From: an uncultured Acetobacteraceae bacterium | Lineage (GTDB): Bacteria; Pseudomonadota; Alphaproteobacteria; Acetobacterales; Acetobacteraceae | Reading direction: 5' to 3' | NCBI GenBank assembly: GCA_903900905.1 | Contig: CAIUPC010000381.1 | Location: 1 to 54,670, forward strand | DNA: 54,670 nt | Shown here: positions 1 to 9,970 of the stretch, piece by piece | How the letters are laid out: each line of letters begins with the position of its first letter | How positions within the stretch are numbered: position 1 is the stretch's first letter | The notes under the pieces: model-generated | Database searches by the model: none | What the model saw: the letters and a program-made list of their open reading frames with translations, nothing else | What the model was told of the DNA's origin: nothing | Made by a program: the position numbers and the translations under genes

Positions 1-1
1 A

Positions 2-583
2 TTACCGCGCTTCGGTCCAGCTTTCGCAGAAGGCCAAAGCGCAGGTGCTGAACGGCCGTTCCTCGCGCACCCGCGGGAAGGGCACGCCTTTGGCCTGCAC
101 CCCGTTGCGGGTCACGCGGGCACCGAGCGCAGGGATCAGCACGGTACAGACGCCGTAGGGGCGCGCGTCGGCTCCCTGGTTCGGATAGGTGTGGATCAGC
201 AGCGGATCGCCAATATCGTGCCAGGTCAGGGCGATGGTTTCGTCTTCGGTGACCACGGTCTCGGTCCAGAAATCGCGCGGATCGCCGGACTTGCTGAATT
301 CCGCATCGGTCACGGGGATCGAGAGGTCCTTCAGATCGGCGTTCAGCATGCCCTGTACGGTATTCTGCAGCCAGCGCGCCATGGCGATATTATCCGAGTA
401 GATGCGCCAGCGATCCTCGGTCAGCTCGCTCTTGATGTAGAGTACGTGCCCAGGGCCGGCGCCGGAAGAGATGATCCGCCAGAAGCTGGCATTGGTGGAA
501 AAGGGCGCGCCATCGGTTTCACTCAGGCGGATGAACGGGTTTTCGCCGGTCAGGATCACGCGATTGGGGTCTGCGACTGTCAT
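2..583 (-). CDS. hypothetical protein (about 193 aa)
   Basis: ORF 2..772(-); likely real start is the internal Met of MTVADPNRVILTGENPF, since the upstream part overlaps the divergent gene start region. No recognised family. Confidence 0.6.
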   Translation of the reverse strand: MTVADPNRVILTGENPFIRLSETDGAPFSTNASFWRIISSGAGPGHVLYIKSELTEDRWRIYSDNIAMARWLQNTVQGMLNADLKDLSIPVTDAEFSKSGDPRDFWTETVVTEDETIALTWHDIGDPLLIHTYPNQGADARPYGVCTVLIPALGARVTRNGVQAKGVPFPRVREERPFSTCALAFCESWTEAR

Positions 584-704
584 GCTGGGTTCCTCCTGCG
601 GGAACTCTGCCCGGCAGCGGTGGCAGCGCGCAAGGGATGGGTCTTGCCAGCGACCGGCGGCAGGGACGATGACTGCGGTCTGGAAACGCTGGAAGGAACA
701 ACCA

Positions 705-1436
705 ATGACCGATACGCCATCGCAGGACGTGCTCGCGGAACTGCGGACCATCGACACGCCGACGATCACCAATGTGGTCGCGACCTATCCCAAGAACCCG
801 CTGTGCCTGGGTCTTTATAATCCCTGGACCGAGAATTGGTACACCGACACCTCCATCCGCTGCATCTACCCCGAGATGGGCGCGATCGTCGGCCATGCCG
901 TGACCTGCGTGTTCGGCCTGCCGGACCCGAACTTCACCGGCCGCCTGAGCTTCATGGATGTGATCGACGCGCTGGATGCGATGAAGAAGCCCACCATTCT
1001 GATCATCCAGCAGAAATGGCCGGAACATCTGATGAGCAAGGCCGGCCTTGCCGGGGAAATCATGGTGACCTCCATGAAAGCTGTCGGCTGCATCGGCATG
1101 CTGTCGAACGGCCCGTCGCGCGATGTGGACGCGGTGCGGCGGCTGAATTTCCAGATGCTGCTGGGCGGCGTGACCGCGGGCCATGGGGAGATGGCAGTGC
1201 AGGCGGTGAACGTGCCGGTTTCCGTCGGTGGGATGGATGTTGCGCCGGGCGATCTGATCCATATGGATGAGAATGGTGCCGTTAAATTCCCGGCCAATAA
1301 AGCCGAACAAGTGCTGCACAACGCCAAGAAGATGCTGGAAGGGGAGGCCGAACACCTCGCCCGCCTGCGTGCCGCCACCAACGCGGCGGAAGTCCGTGCC
1401 GCCGGCGGATCGTACGCGGCGAAGAAGGCGCCGTAA
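705..1436 (+). CDS. RraA-like / HMG-aldolase-superfamily protein
   Basis: Start at ATG 705 (MTDTPSQDVLAELRTIDTPTITN). RraA-like core GAIVGHAVTC...GEIMVTSMKAVGCIGMLSNGPSRDVDAVRRLNF...VAPGDLIHMDENGAVKFP. Confidence 0.85.
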   Translation: MTDTPSQDVLAELRTIDTPTITNVVATYPKNPLCLGLYNPWTENWYTDTSIRCIYPEMGAIVGHAVTCVFGLPDPNFTGRLSFMDVIDALDAMKKPTILIIQQKWPEHLMSKAGLAGEIMVTSMKAVGCIGMLSNGPSRDVDAVRRLNFQMLLGGVTAGHGEMAVQAVNVPVSVGGMDVAPGDLIHMDENGAVKFPANKAEQVLHNAKKMLEGEAEHLARLRAATNAAEVRAAGGSYAAKKAP

Positions 1437-1453
1437 CCACGCGCGTCAGACAA

Positions 1454-1483
1454 GCCCCCGTCACCCACAAGGATGACGGGGGC
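1454..1483 (+). terminator. hairpin downstream of the RraA-like gene
   Basis: GCCCCCGTCA cccacaagga TGACGGGGGC perfect 10-bp stem; no clear T-tract. Confidence 0.5.
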
Positions 1484-1560
1484 GACTCGCGCCGCCTATT
1501 CATGCGATACTCCCCCGGCCCGGCGAGCAACCGCCGGCTGGAAATCGTCCGGAGACACGC

Positions 1561-3141
1561 ATGCGCCGCCGCCACTTCATGGCCGGGGCCGCCACGCTGG
1601 CGGCTCGCCCTTCCCTCGCCGCCCCGGCTGTTGGCGGCACGACGAAGACCCTGGTCTTCGTGCCCACCACCAATCCGCCCAGCTTCGATCCCGTCTGGAA
1701 CCCCGCCCAGGCGACGCGCACCCTCGGGCTGATGCTCTATGAGACGCTGTACACCCGCGACATCGCGCTGAACCCGCATCCGCATATGCTCGACGGGCAT
1801 GTGGTCGAGGACAACGGCAAGCGCTGGACCATGACGCTGCGCCGCGACCAGTGGTTCCATGATGGCACGCCGGTGCTGGCGCGCGATTGCGTCGCCTCCC
1901 TCAAGCGCTGGATGGTTCGCGATCCCATCGGCTCTTATATCTACGATCGCCTCGACGCGCTGGAGGCGCCGGACGATCGCACCATCGTCTGGCGGCTGAA
2001 AAAGCCCTTCCCCTTCCTGCCCAACGCCTTGGCCAAGACCCAGCCCACTTGCGCCATGATGCCGGAGCGGCTGGCCCAGGATCCGTATAAGCAAATCCCA
2101 GAATGCGTGGGCTCCGGCCCATTCCGCTGGATCGCCGATGAGTTCGTGTCGGGCAGCCGCGCCATGATGGCGAAGTTCGACAAATACGTACCCCGCCCGG
2201 AAAAGGTCGAATATGGCTGGGGCGGCTATCACGTGAAGGTCGACCGGGTGGAATGGCGGGTGATCCCCGACCCCGCCACCGCCGCCAGCGCGCTGACCAC
2301 CGGGGAGGTCGATTGGATCGAAATGCCCCTCCCGGATCTGCTGCCGATGCTGCGCAAGGCGCAGGGCGTCACCGTCGGGCGCATCGACACGCATGGCGTC
2401 TTCCCGGTCCTGCGCCCCAACTTCATTATCGGCCCCACCGCCAATGTCGTCGTCCGCCGCGCCATGCTCGCCGCCATCGATCAGACTGAGGAAATGACCG
2501 CGGTCATGGGTGACGAACGCGACGGCTGGCGCGCGCCCGCCGGCTTCTTCCTGCCCGGCAGCGAAAGCGACAGCGAGGTCGGGATGGAGGCAATCACCAA
2601 GCGCCCCAGCCCCGAAGCGATCAAGAAGATGCTCAAGGACGGCGGCTATAATGGCGAGAAGATCGTCTTCATGCACCCGACCGATCCGTCGGCCTATGAC
2701 GCGCTGTGTCAGGTCGCGGAAGGCGCGTTCCGCAAGGTTGGGTTGAATATCGAGGTCCAGACCACCGACTGGGGCACGGTCACGCAACGCCGATCGAGCA
2801 AGGCCGAGCTGGACAAGGGCGGCTGGTCGGTCTTCCCGTCTGGATTCCCCTCGGTCGATTATGGCAACCCCGTCCTCGGCGGCGGCCTGCGTACCAATGG
2901 CAAGGACGCCTGGGTTGGCTGGCCGGAAAACGCGAAGATCGAAGCGTTGCGCGATGCCTGGATCGATAGTTCCGACCCGGCGGAGCAGAAGAAGATCGCG
3001 ATGGAGATCCAGCGGGAGTGCTTCAATTACGTGCCGTATATCCCGCTGGGGCAGTACCTGACCTCCGGCGCCTGGCGCAGCAACATCACCGGCCAGTTGC
3101 GCGGCCCGGCCCCGGTGTTCTGGAACGTGGAGAAGGGGTAG
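1561..3141 (+). CDS. ABC transporter substrate-binding protein, family 5 (SBP_bac_5)
   Basis: 526 aa; N-terminal MRRRHFMAGAATLAARPSLAAP export signal; FDPVWNPAQATRTLGLMLYETLYTRD...WTMTLRRDQWFHDGTPVLARDC...VASLKRW typical of oligopeptide-binding SBPs. Confidence 0.88.
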   Translation: MRRRHFMAGAATLAARPSLAAPAVGGTTKTLVFVPTTNPPSFDPVWNPAQATRTLGLMLYETLYTRDIALNPHPHMLDGHVVEDNGKRWTMTLRRDQWFHDGTPVLARDCVASLKRWMVRDPIGSYIYDRLDALEAPDDRTIVWRLKKPFPFLPNALAKTQPTCAMMPERLAQDPYKQIPECVGSGPFRWIADEFVSGSRAMMAKFDKYVPRPEKVEYGWGGYHVKVDRVEWRVIPDPATAASALTTGEVDWIEMPLPDLLPMLRKAQGVTVGRIDTHGVFPVLRPNFIIGPTANVVVRRAMLAAIDQTEEMTAVMGDERDGWRAPAGFFLPGSESDSEVGMEAITKRPSPEAIKKMLKDGGYNGEKIVFMHPTDPSAYDALCQVAEGAFRKVGLNIEVQTTDWGTVTQRRSSKAELDKGGWSVFPSGFPSVDYGNPVLGGGLRTNGKDAWVGWPENAKIEALRDAWIDSSDPAEQKKIAMEIQRECFNYVPYIPLGQYLTSGAWRSNITGQLRGPAPVFWNVEKG

Positions 3142-3195
3142 ACGCCCCCTGGCGGCTTGGTAATCTCCCCCGGTCATTCGGGGGAGAAACACAGC

Positions 3196-4071
3196 ATGCG
3201 ACAGATCAAAATCGGCGACGCCACCATCGACGCCGTCATCGAACGCGAAGGCCCCTGGCGGCGGCCGGAGCAGTTCTTCCCGATGTATGACGCGGCGGTG
3301 TGGAATACCCACCTCCCGTCCATGGAACCGGAAGTGTTCGATCCCGTCCTTGGTATGATGGTCGTCACCTACCAGACTTTCGTGGTGCGCACGCCGCATC
3401 ACACCATCCTGGTCGATACCTGCACCGGAGAAGACAAGGGCCATCCCGCCCCGTTCGATTTCCCGGGCAAGGAGCGGTGGCGCAAAGAGCTGTTCGCCCT
3501 CGGCGTCAGCTATGAGAGCATCGACTACGTCTTCTGCACCCATCTGCATATCGACCACACCGGCTGGAACACCACGCTGCGCGACGGGCGTTGGGTGCCC
3601 ACCTTCCCCAACGCCAAATACGTGTTCCACAAGCGCGAATACGCCGCCTGGGAAGCCGAGCATGCCAAGGGCAACAACCCGCCCGGCACGGTGTTCCGCG
3701 ACAACTGCCTACCGATCGTGGAAGCGGGACAGGCGCTGTTGGTGGACGATGATTACGCGCTGGACGACATCGTCACGCTGACGCCCACGCCGGGGCATTC
3801 GCCGCATCACTGCTGCGTGAACATCCACTCCCGCGGCCAGAAAGCCATCGTGACCGGCGACATGATGCACCACGCGATTCAGTGCCGGGAGCCGAGCTGG
3901 TGCCCGGGCGTGGACTGGGACCCGGCGCAGGCCATTGCCTCGCGGCGGTCCTTCCTGTCCTCGGTCGCGGATACCGGCACGCTGTTGATGCCCATCCATT
4001 TCCCGGCGCCGACGGCCGGGTTGGTGACCGCGGATGGGGAGCGGTTCCACTACCGCTACAAGCGGGATTAA
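3196..4071 (+). CDS. MBL-fold metallohydrolase
   Basis: Start at ATG 3196 (MRQIKIGDATIDAV); HLHIDHTGWN (HxHxDH) and GHSPHH, VTGDMMHH metal-ligand motifs. Confidence 0.92.
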   Translation: MRQIKIGDATIDAVIEREGPWRRPEQFFPMYDAAVWNTHLPSMEPEVFDPVLGMMVVTYQTFVVRTPHHTILVDTCTGEDKGHPAPFDFPGKERWRKELFALGVSYESIDYVFCTHLHIDHTGWNTTLRDGRWVPTFPNAKYVFHKREYAAWEAEHAKGNNPPGTVFRDNCLPIVEAGQALLVDDDYALDDIVTLTPTPGHSPHHCCVNIHSRGQKAIVTGDMMHHAIQCREPSWCPGVDWDPAQAIASRRSFLSSVADTGTLLMPIHFPAPTAGLVTADGERFHYRYKRD

Positions 4072-4095
4072 CCCACGACGGGTAACCGCACGATA

Positions 4096-4119
4096 CCGCC
4101 CGCGCAGCCCCGCGGGCGG
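4096..4119 (+). terminator. GC hairpin downstream of MBL gene
   Basis: CCGCCCGCG cagccc CGCGGGCGG, 9-bp perfect stem. Confidence 0.45.
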
Positions 4120-4266
4120 CTATCGGTTCGTCAGCCAATCCATTCGACATAAATAGTTCACTGATCTGACATGTATCTCTGCTAGCCGAACATCCTCTGA
4201 CTGAACACAACCGGGCCGTTAATGCTGGCCGTGCGCGGGCCCAGAGTTCAGGCAGTAGAGATTTTT

Positions 4267-6618
4267 ATGGCGACTTTCACCTGGAACAATGCCAGCGGCG
4301 ACGTCTGGACCAATGGTGCGGATTGGACGGGCAGCAACGGCACGATCTTTCCAGGCGCGCTCGACGTCGCGGTGATCAATGCCATCGCCGGGGCGGGCGC
4401 CTACACGATCACTGCAACGGATGTAAATTTCGGCAAGGTCGTACTCAACGATACGCATGCCACACTGGCCCTCACACCGGGCAGTACGTCCGCGGTCAAC
4501 CAGAACGGGTCGACGGTTGCGGTCAATGAGTATTCGTTAAACAAGCTCTCCGGCACGCTGACGGTGCAAGCTGGCACGCTCGCACTTGGGGCCGCCCCGA
4601 TAGCCGAGGCCGTGAGTCAGACCTTCACGGTCGCCAGCCAGGGGGGGCTGCTGCTGAACCAGGGCAATGTCGTTCTGGACGAAGCCGCCCTTGGGACTGG
4701 CAATGCCGACACAATTGCGTTTCTTTCTTCTATAACAAATGCGACGACCGGCGCCAATTTCTCGGTACTGGGTGCGCTCACGCTGGAGTTGCCGGACAGC
4801 GCTACGACCTTCGTTAACAATGGCAATTTGACTGTCTCGGGCGACGGCAGTGGCTACGGCGGCCTGAACGCGGGCAGCATAAACAACACCAAGAACCTAA
4901 CGATCAACAATGGGACCTCGCTCGACGGCTTGCTGCTGAGTACCGTTCCCGGCAGCACTGACAGGTTTCTGTCGCTGACAAACTCCGGCACGATCACCCT
5001 CGGAACGGTCGGTGCCCAGGACTTTAACGGTATTATTGACCTGACCACGCTGATTAACACCGGCACGATCAATATCCAGGGCGCCGGTCTCGTCCAGATG
5101 TCCACCGTGACCACAAACGGTGGCACGACGACCTACATGCTGAAGAATTCCGGCACCATCAAGTTGTCGAACGGCAGCACGCTCGACATCGGCAGTATTG
5201 GCACGGTAAGCGCTTCGCCGATCGGGGTTATTTATTTTGGCGATGGCAATCACAACGAAATCGACATAGAGAGCACGGGCACCCTCGAATACGGCCTGAA
5301 CGTCATCACCGCCGGTACAACCGTCTTCCATGACGGTTTCACGTCGCACATTGCCAATTTCCAGGTCGGCGATACCATCAATTTCAACGGCCACGTATCG
5401 GGAACAACAATCCCGACGATCAGCATGAACGGCTCGATCCTGCAGGTCAACGATGGCAAAAATATCTTCGCGAAGATCAAGCTGGACGGCCTGCCAACTA
5501 CTCTGACCAATGCGCAGCTGGCATCGCACTTCACGTTGTCGGCCGGTTATTACGCCCTCCCCGGAAATCAGCAAAATATCGTATCCAATGGTTCTACCGT
5601 GGTGGGCACGTTCCAAGGCGGCCCCATCTACGTCACCACCGACCTGTGCTTCCTGACCGGTACCCGCATCGCCACGCCCGACGGCGAAACCCGGGTCGAG
5701 GACCTCCAGGTCGGCCAGCACGTCCTCACCGCCGCCGGCAAATCCGAACCCATCGTTTGGATCGGTAAGGGAACAATAATGGCGACCCGAGGCCGCCGCA
5801 CCGCCGCGACCCCGGTCGTCGTCCGCCGCGGCGCGCTGGGCAACAACATCCCGCACCACGACCTGAACGTCACCAAGGCCCACGGCCTTTACATTGACGA
5901 TGTCCTGATCCCGGCGGAGTTCCTGATCAACCACCGCTCCATCGTCTGGGACGACCGGGCACAGGAAGTGACGCTTTATCATGTGGAGCTGGAACAGCAC
6001 GACATCCTGATCGCCAACGGCGCCCCGGCCGAAAGCTACCGTGACGATGGCAATCGCTGGCTGTTCCACAATGCCAATACCGGCTGGGATCACCCGCCGA
6101 AACCCGCCTGCGCCCCCGTCCTGACCGGTGGCCCAGTGGTCGATGCGGTCTGGCGGCGCCTGTTGGACATGGCCGGCCCGCGTCCCGTCCAGCCTTTAAC
6201 GGACGAACCCAATCTGTGGGTCCAGGCGAGCGGACGCCATATCCGTCCGGTATCGGCCATCGAGGGGGTGTACATCTTCCCACTCCTGGCGACGGACAAA
6301 GGCGTGCGCATCCTGTCCCGCGCGGCATCGCCGCAACAACTCGGACTGGCCCGTGATCCGCGCGAACTCGGCGTCGCCCTGCGCAGCATCGCAGTCCGTC
6401 AGGGCACGCGATTCAGGCTGTTGCCAGCCAATGATGCCCGGCTGAACCAAGGCTTCCATGACTATGAGCGCGGCAATGATTTCCGCTGGACCAATGGAGA
6501 CGCCCTGGTGCCCACGCAGTTGTTCTCCGGCTTCAAGGGCCCGGTCGAACTGGTGCTGACCGTGGCCCAACACGGTGTCTACTGGGATGAAGGAACCAGG
6601 GTGCAGATCGCAAGCTGA
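4267..6618 (+). CDS. repeat-rich (beta-solenoid-like) protein with C-proximal Hint domain
   Basis: Start MATFTWNNASGDVWTNGADW; low-complexity S/T/N/G repeats; Hint module DLCFLTGTRIATPDGETRVEDLQVGQHVLTAAGKSEPIVWIGKG...AHGLYIDDVLIPAEFLINHRSIVWDD...VTLYHVELEQHDILIANGAPAESY. Confidence 0.85.
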   Translation: MATFTWNNASGDVWTNGADWTGSNGTIFPGALDVAVINAIAGAGAYTITATDVNFGKVVLNDTHATLALTPGSTSAVNQNGSTVAVNEYSLNKLSGTLTVQAGTLALGAAPIAEAVSQTFTVASQGGLLLNQGNVVLDEAALGTGNADTIAFLSSITNATTGANFSVLGALTLELPDSATTFVNNGNLTVSGDGSGYGGLNAGSINNTKNLTINNGTSLDGLLLSTVPGSTDRFLSLTNSGTITLGTVGAQDFNGIIDLTTLINTGTINIQGAGLVQMSTVTTNGGTTTYMLKNSGTIKLSNGSTLDIGSIGTVSASPIGVIYFGDGNHNEIDIESTGTLEYGLNVITAGTTVFHDGFTSHIANFQVGDTINFNGHVSGTTIPTISMNGSILQVNDGKNIFAKIKLDGLPTTLTNAQLASHFTLSAGYYALPGNQQNIVSNGSTVVGTFQGGPIYVTTDLCFLTGTRIATPDGETRVEDLQVGQHVLTAAGKSEPIVWIGKGTIMATRGRRTAATPVVVRRGALGNNIPHHDLNVTKAHGLYIDDVLIPAEFLINHRSIVWDDRAQEVTLYHVELEQHDILIANGAPAESYRDDGNRWLFHNANTGWDHPPKPACAPVLTGGPVVDAVWRRLLDMAGPRPVQPLTDEPNLWVQASGRHIRPVSAIEGVYIFPLLATDKGVRILSRAASPQQLGLARDPRELGVALRSIAVRQGTRFRLLPANDARLNQGFHDYERGNDFRWTNGDALVPTQLFSGFKGPVELVLTVAQHGVYWDEGTRVQIAS

Positions 6619-6632
6619 CCAAGGTGTCCGCG

Positions 6633-8336
6633 CTACACGGATCCGGACACCAGCGCCGCGGTCACGGCCGCGATAACCGGTTCCCATTGCCCCGGCGATG
6701 GCTGCCGGAAGATCCGCATCGAAGGATACCAGATCGAGTCCGAACGGTCTCGCATCCAGCGCCAGTCGGTCTCAGACCGGTTTAACAACCAGACCGGCTG
6801 CCCCAGGGCACCGGCCAGATGTGCGACCGCGGTATCGACGGTGATGACGAGGTCCAAGGCCACGATCAACGCCGCCGTATCCGCGAAATCGCCCAATTCG
6901 TCAGTCCAATCGCTCAGCTGCAAGGTCGGCTGCTGCCCCGGCGGCGGACGGGTCCAATCAGCGCCGCCCAATTGCAATGACACAAAGCTGACCCCGGCAA
7001 CCCCAGCCAGCGGCGCCAGAGCCGCGAAGGGCAGCGACCGCAAATGGTCCATCGGCTGGTCCGGGTTCCCCGCCCAGGCCAGGCCGACGGTCCGGCCCGG
7101 TAAGGGGGCGAGCCTTGCGCGCCAGGCTGTGACCGCTTCCGGGTCGGCGCGCAGGTAGGGGGCATTGGGCGGGACGTCGTCCGGCATCTCCAGCAGTGAC
7201 GGCAGATCGCCCATCCCGCAGGCCAAATCCCAACTGCCCGGCGGGGCCTCGGCCAAGGTGCCTTCGTAAAGCGTGAAGGGCGCGTCTATCGACTCCAGCA
7301 ACCGCCGCATGGGCGCGGTGGCCTGGACCAGCAAGCGCGCGCAGCGTGCGGCGGCGCGCGGCAGAAAGCGGCAGAACTGAATTTGGTCGCCGAAACCCTG
7401 CTCCGCGTGGACCAGGATGGTCTTGCCCGGGGCCGGGGTACCGTCCCAATAAGGCGGCGGCACCGGCCGGGGAAAGCCCATGGAGGACCAGCGGCCGTCA
7501 TAGGCGGTGAAGCCCTCGCGCCAGCGGCCGCCGGTCAACAGCACCATTGACAAGGTATAACGGATGCCGCGCAGCGTGGCATCAAGGTCGAGCGCCCGCC
7601 GCAGCAATACCTCGGCTTCCGCTAACGCGCCGGCATCGAGCAGCAAGCTCGCGAGGTTGGCATGCGCGGCGGCAGAGTCGGGCAGCAGGGCCAACACCTC
7701 CCGCGCCAGCACGACCGCTTCGTCAAGCCGGCTGAATCGCTGCAGCATCGGGATAAGGCAGTTGCGCGCCACCGGATCGCCCGGCAACAGCCGCACGGCA
7801 GTGGCGTAGTGCTCGGCCGCAGGCTGCCAGGCTTGGGTCTGCTCGTGCACACGGCCGAGGAACAGGTATGCAACGCCGAAATCGGGACGCAGCGTGATCG
7901 CGGTGGTAAGGGCTCGCTCCGATTCAGCCCAGGCCTCGCACTCAAACGCCGCCCGGCCAAGGTTGAACTGGAACTCCGCCACCTCCGGCTGCAACAGGAC
8001 GGCCGCGCGATAAGCGGACAGAGCGTCCTGGGTCTGTTCGAGGTGCCAGAGCGCATCACCGAGATTGTTCCAGCCCCCGGCCTGACCGGCGTCGGCCGCG
8101 AGGGCGCGGCGGTAGCTCGCCACCGCCTCGTCAAAACGCGCCATCGCATGAAAGGCGTTGCCGAGGTTAAAGCGTGGACCAAAAGCTGCGGGATCCAGCC
8201 GGATCGATTCCTGATAGGCGGCGACGGCGTCCTCCAGACGGCCCTCGGCCCTACGCGACAGGCCCAAGGCTTCCAATGCCCTGGGATCGGCGGTCGCTTG
8301 CGGCGCCCGGGCCGGTTTGTGGGGAGGGCGCTTCAT
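6633..8336 (-). CDS. TPR protein with C-terminal GT9-like glycosyltransferase domain (copy 1)
   Basis: TPR repeats (FGPRFNLGNAFHAMARFDEAVASYRRAL...) then TVGLAWAGNP...DTAALIVALDLVITVDTAVAHLAGALGQPVWLLNRSETDWRWMRDRSDSIWYPSMRIFRQ. Confidence 0.88.
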   Translation of the reverse strand: MKRPPHKPARAPQATADPRALEALGLSRRAEGRLEDAVAAYQESIRLDPAAFGPRFNLGNAFHAMARFDEAVASYRRALAADAGQAGGWNNLGDALWHLEQTQDALSAYRAAVLLQPEVAEFQFNLGRAAFECEAWAESERALTTAITLRPDFGVAYLFLGRVHEQTQAWQPAAEHYATAVRLLPGDPVARNCLIPMLQRFSRLDEAVVLAREVLALLPDSAAAHANLASLLLDAGALAEAEVLLRRALDLDATLRGIRYTLSMVLLTGGRWREGFTAYDGRWSSMGFPRPVPPPYWDGTPAPGKTILVHAEQGFGDQIQFCRFLPRAAARCARLLVQATAPMRRLLESIDAPFTLYEGTLAEAPPGSWDLACGMGDLPSLLEMPDDVPPNAPYLRADPEAVTAWRARLAPLPGRTVGLAWAGNPDQPMDHLRSLPFAALAPLAGVAGVSFVSLQLGGADWTRPPPGQQPTLQLSDWTDELGDFADTAALIVALDLVITVDTAVAHLAGALGQPVWLLNRSETDWRWMRDRSDSIWYPSMRIFRQPSPGQWEPVIAAVTAALVSGSV

Positions 8337-9970
8337 GGCTCAACGCCGTCGCGTAGCGCCGCGGCGATCCGGATAATGGGCCCCGACCAGTCGCCCGGTA
8401 TGGTCTGCCGCACGATACGCATGCTGTCGTACCAAATACTGTCGGGACGGCCGAGCAGCCAGCGCGGATCGGTCATGCCATCGGCGCGATTGAGCAGCCA
8501 GACCGGCCGCCCCAACGCTCCGGCCAGATGCGCCACCATCGTGTCCACGGCGATCACCAGATCGAGCGCCATGATCAGCGCCGCGGTATCAGCGAGATCC
8601 AATAGCTCTGCCGCCCAGTCATGCGATGGCAGCGCGGCACCGCCGGTTTTCTGCAATGACACGAGGGAGATTCCGGGCACCGCGAGCAAAGGTGCCAAAG
8701 CCGCTGTCGGGATAGACCGGATCGGATCGACGCGCTGAATCGGGTTGCCCTGCCAGACCAACCCTACCCGGCGCCCTGGCAGCGGCGCCACCCGCGCCCG
8801 CCAGGCCGCGACATCCACCGTATCGGCGGCGAGATAAGCTCCTTGGCCCATGAGCCGCTCCGGCGTGGCGCGGCACAGGGACCAAAGACTGGCGACCGAA
8901 CAATGCACGTCATACGCCGGCAATGGCTCACCGATGGGGACGATCCGGGCGATCCCCGGCAGGCCAAGCGTCAACCGGATCAACGCGGTTTGGACCACAA
9001 CGATCACATGCCCCTGCCGGGCGATCGCGGGGATGAAACGGCAGTAGTTGATGAAATCGCCCAATCCCTCATCGGAGCGGATCAGCAATCGGCGTCCGTT
9101 CAACGGACTGCCGTCCCAGGCCGGACCCGGCAAGGGGTCCATCGCGGGATCGATTCGGTGACGCCACGCACCATGCGCCCAGCCTTCCTCGAAACGCTCA
9201 TGCGCGATGAGGAGGGAGCCGAGCGTGTGATGCGCCTCGGCATAGTCCGGATTTCGGGCAATGGCCTGTTTCAGCGTGGCCTCGGCCTCGGGATAATGCT
9301 CCGCCGCGCACTGCGTGAGGGCGAGATTATAGAGCAGCTTCGCCGAACCCGGAGCTTGCGCGAGCGCCTGGCTAAGGCAGGCCTCTGATTCGCTCAGCCG
9401 CCGCGTGTCACGCAGCAGGGTGCCGAGATTGGCAAGGACTTCCGGTTGTCCGGGCGCGCGGCTGAGCGCCTGGCGGAGGGCGGTCTCCGCCTCCTCGAAC
9501 CGGCGCAGGGTCAGCAGCGCCAGACCCAACGCATTGAGCGCTGCGACATCACCCGGGGCCAGCGACAGCGCCCGGCGCAAGGGCACCAGCGCTTCTTCGG
9601 CGCGCTTGCTGCCGGTCAGGGCCGAGGCCAGGCTGACCAAAGGCGGCACCGACCTGGGGTCCAGGCGGATGGCGGTCCGCCATGCCTCCATGGCTGCGGG
9701 CAGTTGCCCCAACTGCTCCAGCGCGTCGCCTTTGGTATCGTGATAGGCGGCATTGCGCGGACGCAGGCGGATCGCGGTCTCGAGCCCGGCCAGCGCGGAA
9801 GCGGGGTTGCCGGCCTGAAGCACCAGCGTCGCCAGCATGAAGTGGCTGTCGGCATGGTTGGGATCCGCGGCCAGAATGGCCTGCCAGCGTTGCGCCGCCG
9901 CCATCGCGTCCCCGGCCTGGAACAGCGCCATCGCTTCGGCGAACAGGCCACTCCCGGCCGGGGCGCGCAT
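8333..9970 (-). CDS. TPR protein with C-terminal GT9-like glycosyltransferase domain (copy 2)
   Basis: Same architecture; RVGLVWQGNP...DTAALIMALDLVIAVDTMVAHLAGALGRPVWLLNRADGMTDPRWLLGRPDSIWYDSMRIVRQ; 4-bp overlap with next gene. Confidence 0.88.
   Translation of the reverse strand: MRAPAGSGLFAEAMALFQAGDAMAAAQRWQAILAADPNHADSHFMLATLVLQAGNPASALAGLETAIRLRPRNAAYHDTKGDALEQLGQLPAAMEAWRTAIRLDPRSVPPLVSLASALTGSKRAEEALVPLRRALSLAPGDVAALNALGLALLTLRRFEEAETALRQALSRAPGQPEVLANLGTLLRDTRRLSESEACLSQALAQAPGSAKLLYNLALTQCAAEHYPEAEATLKQAIARNPDYAEAHHTLGSLLIAHERFEEGWAHGAWRHRIDPAMDPLPGPAWDGSPLNGRRLLIRSDEGLGDFINYCRFIPAIARQGHVIVVVQTALIRLTLGLPGIARIVPIGEPLPAYDVHCSVASLWSLCRATPERLMGQGAYLAADTVDVAAWRARVAPLPGRRVGLVWQGNPIQRVDPIRSIPTAALAPLLAVPGISLVSLQKTGGAALPSHDWAAELLDLADTAALIMALDLVIAVDTMVAHLAGALGRPVWLLNRADGMTDPRWLLGRPDSIWYDSMRIVRQTIPGDWSGPIIRIAAALRDGVEP

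Noticed and set aside
1282-3663. 793-aa antisense ORF on the minus strand
   Set aside because: Lies opposite well-supported SBP and MBL genes; H/R/G/D-rich composition typical of antisense frames in high-GC codon-biased DNA; no recognisable domain.
5640-6618. Splicing intein in the Hint-domain protein
   Set aside because: Host protein is repeat-rich rather than a conserved essential enzyme, and no obvious terminal HN + Cys/Ser/Thr extein junction is visible; self-cleavage is more plausible than splicing.
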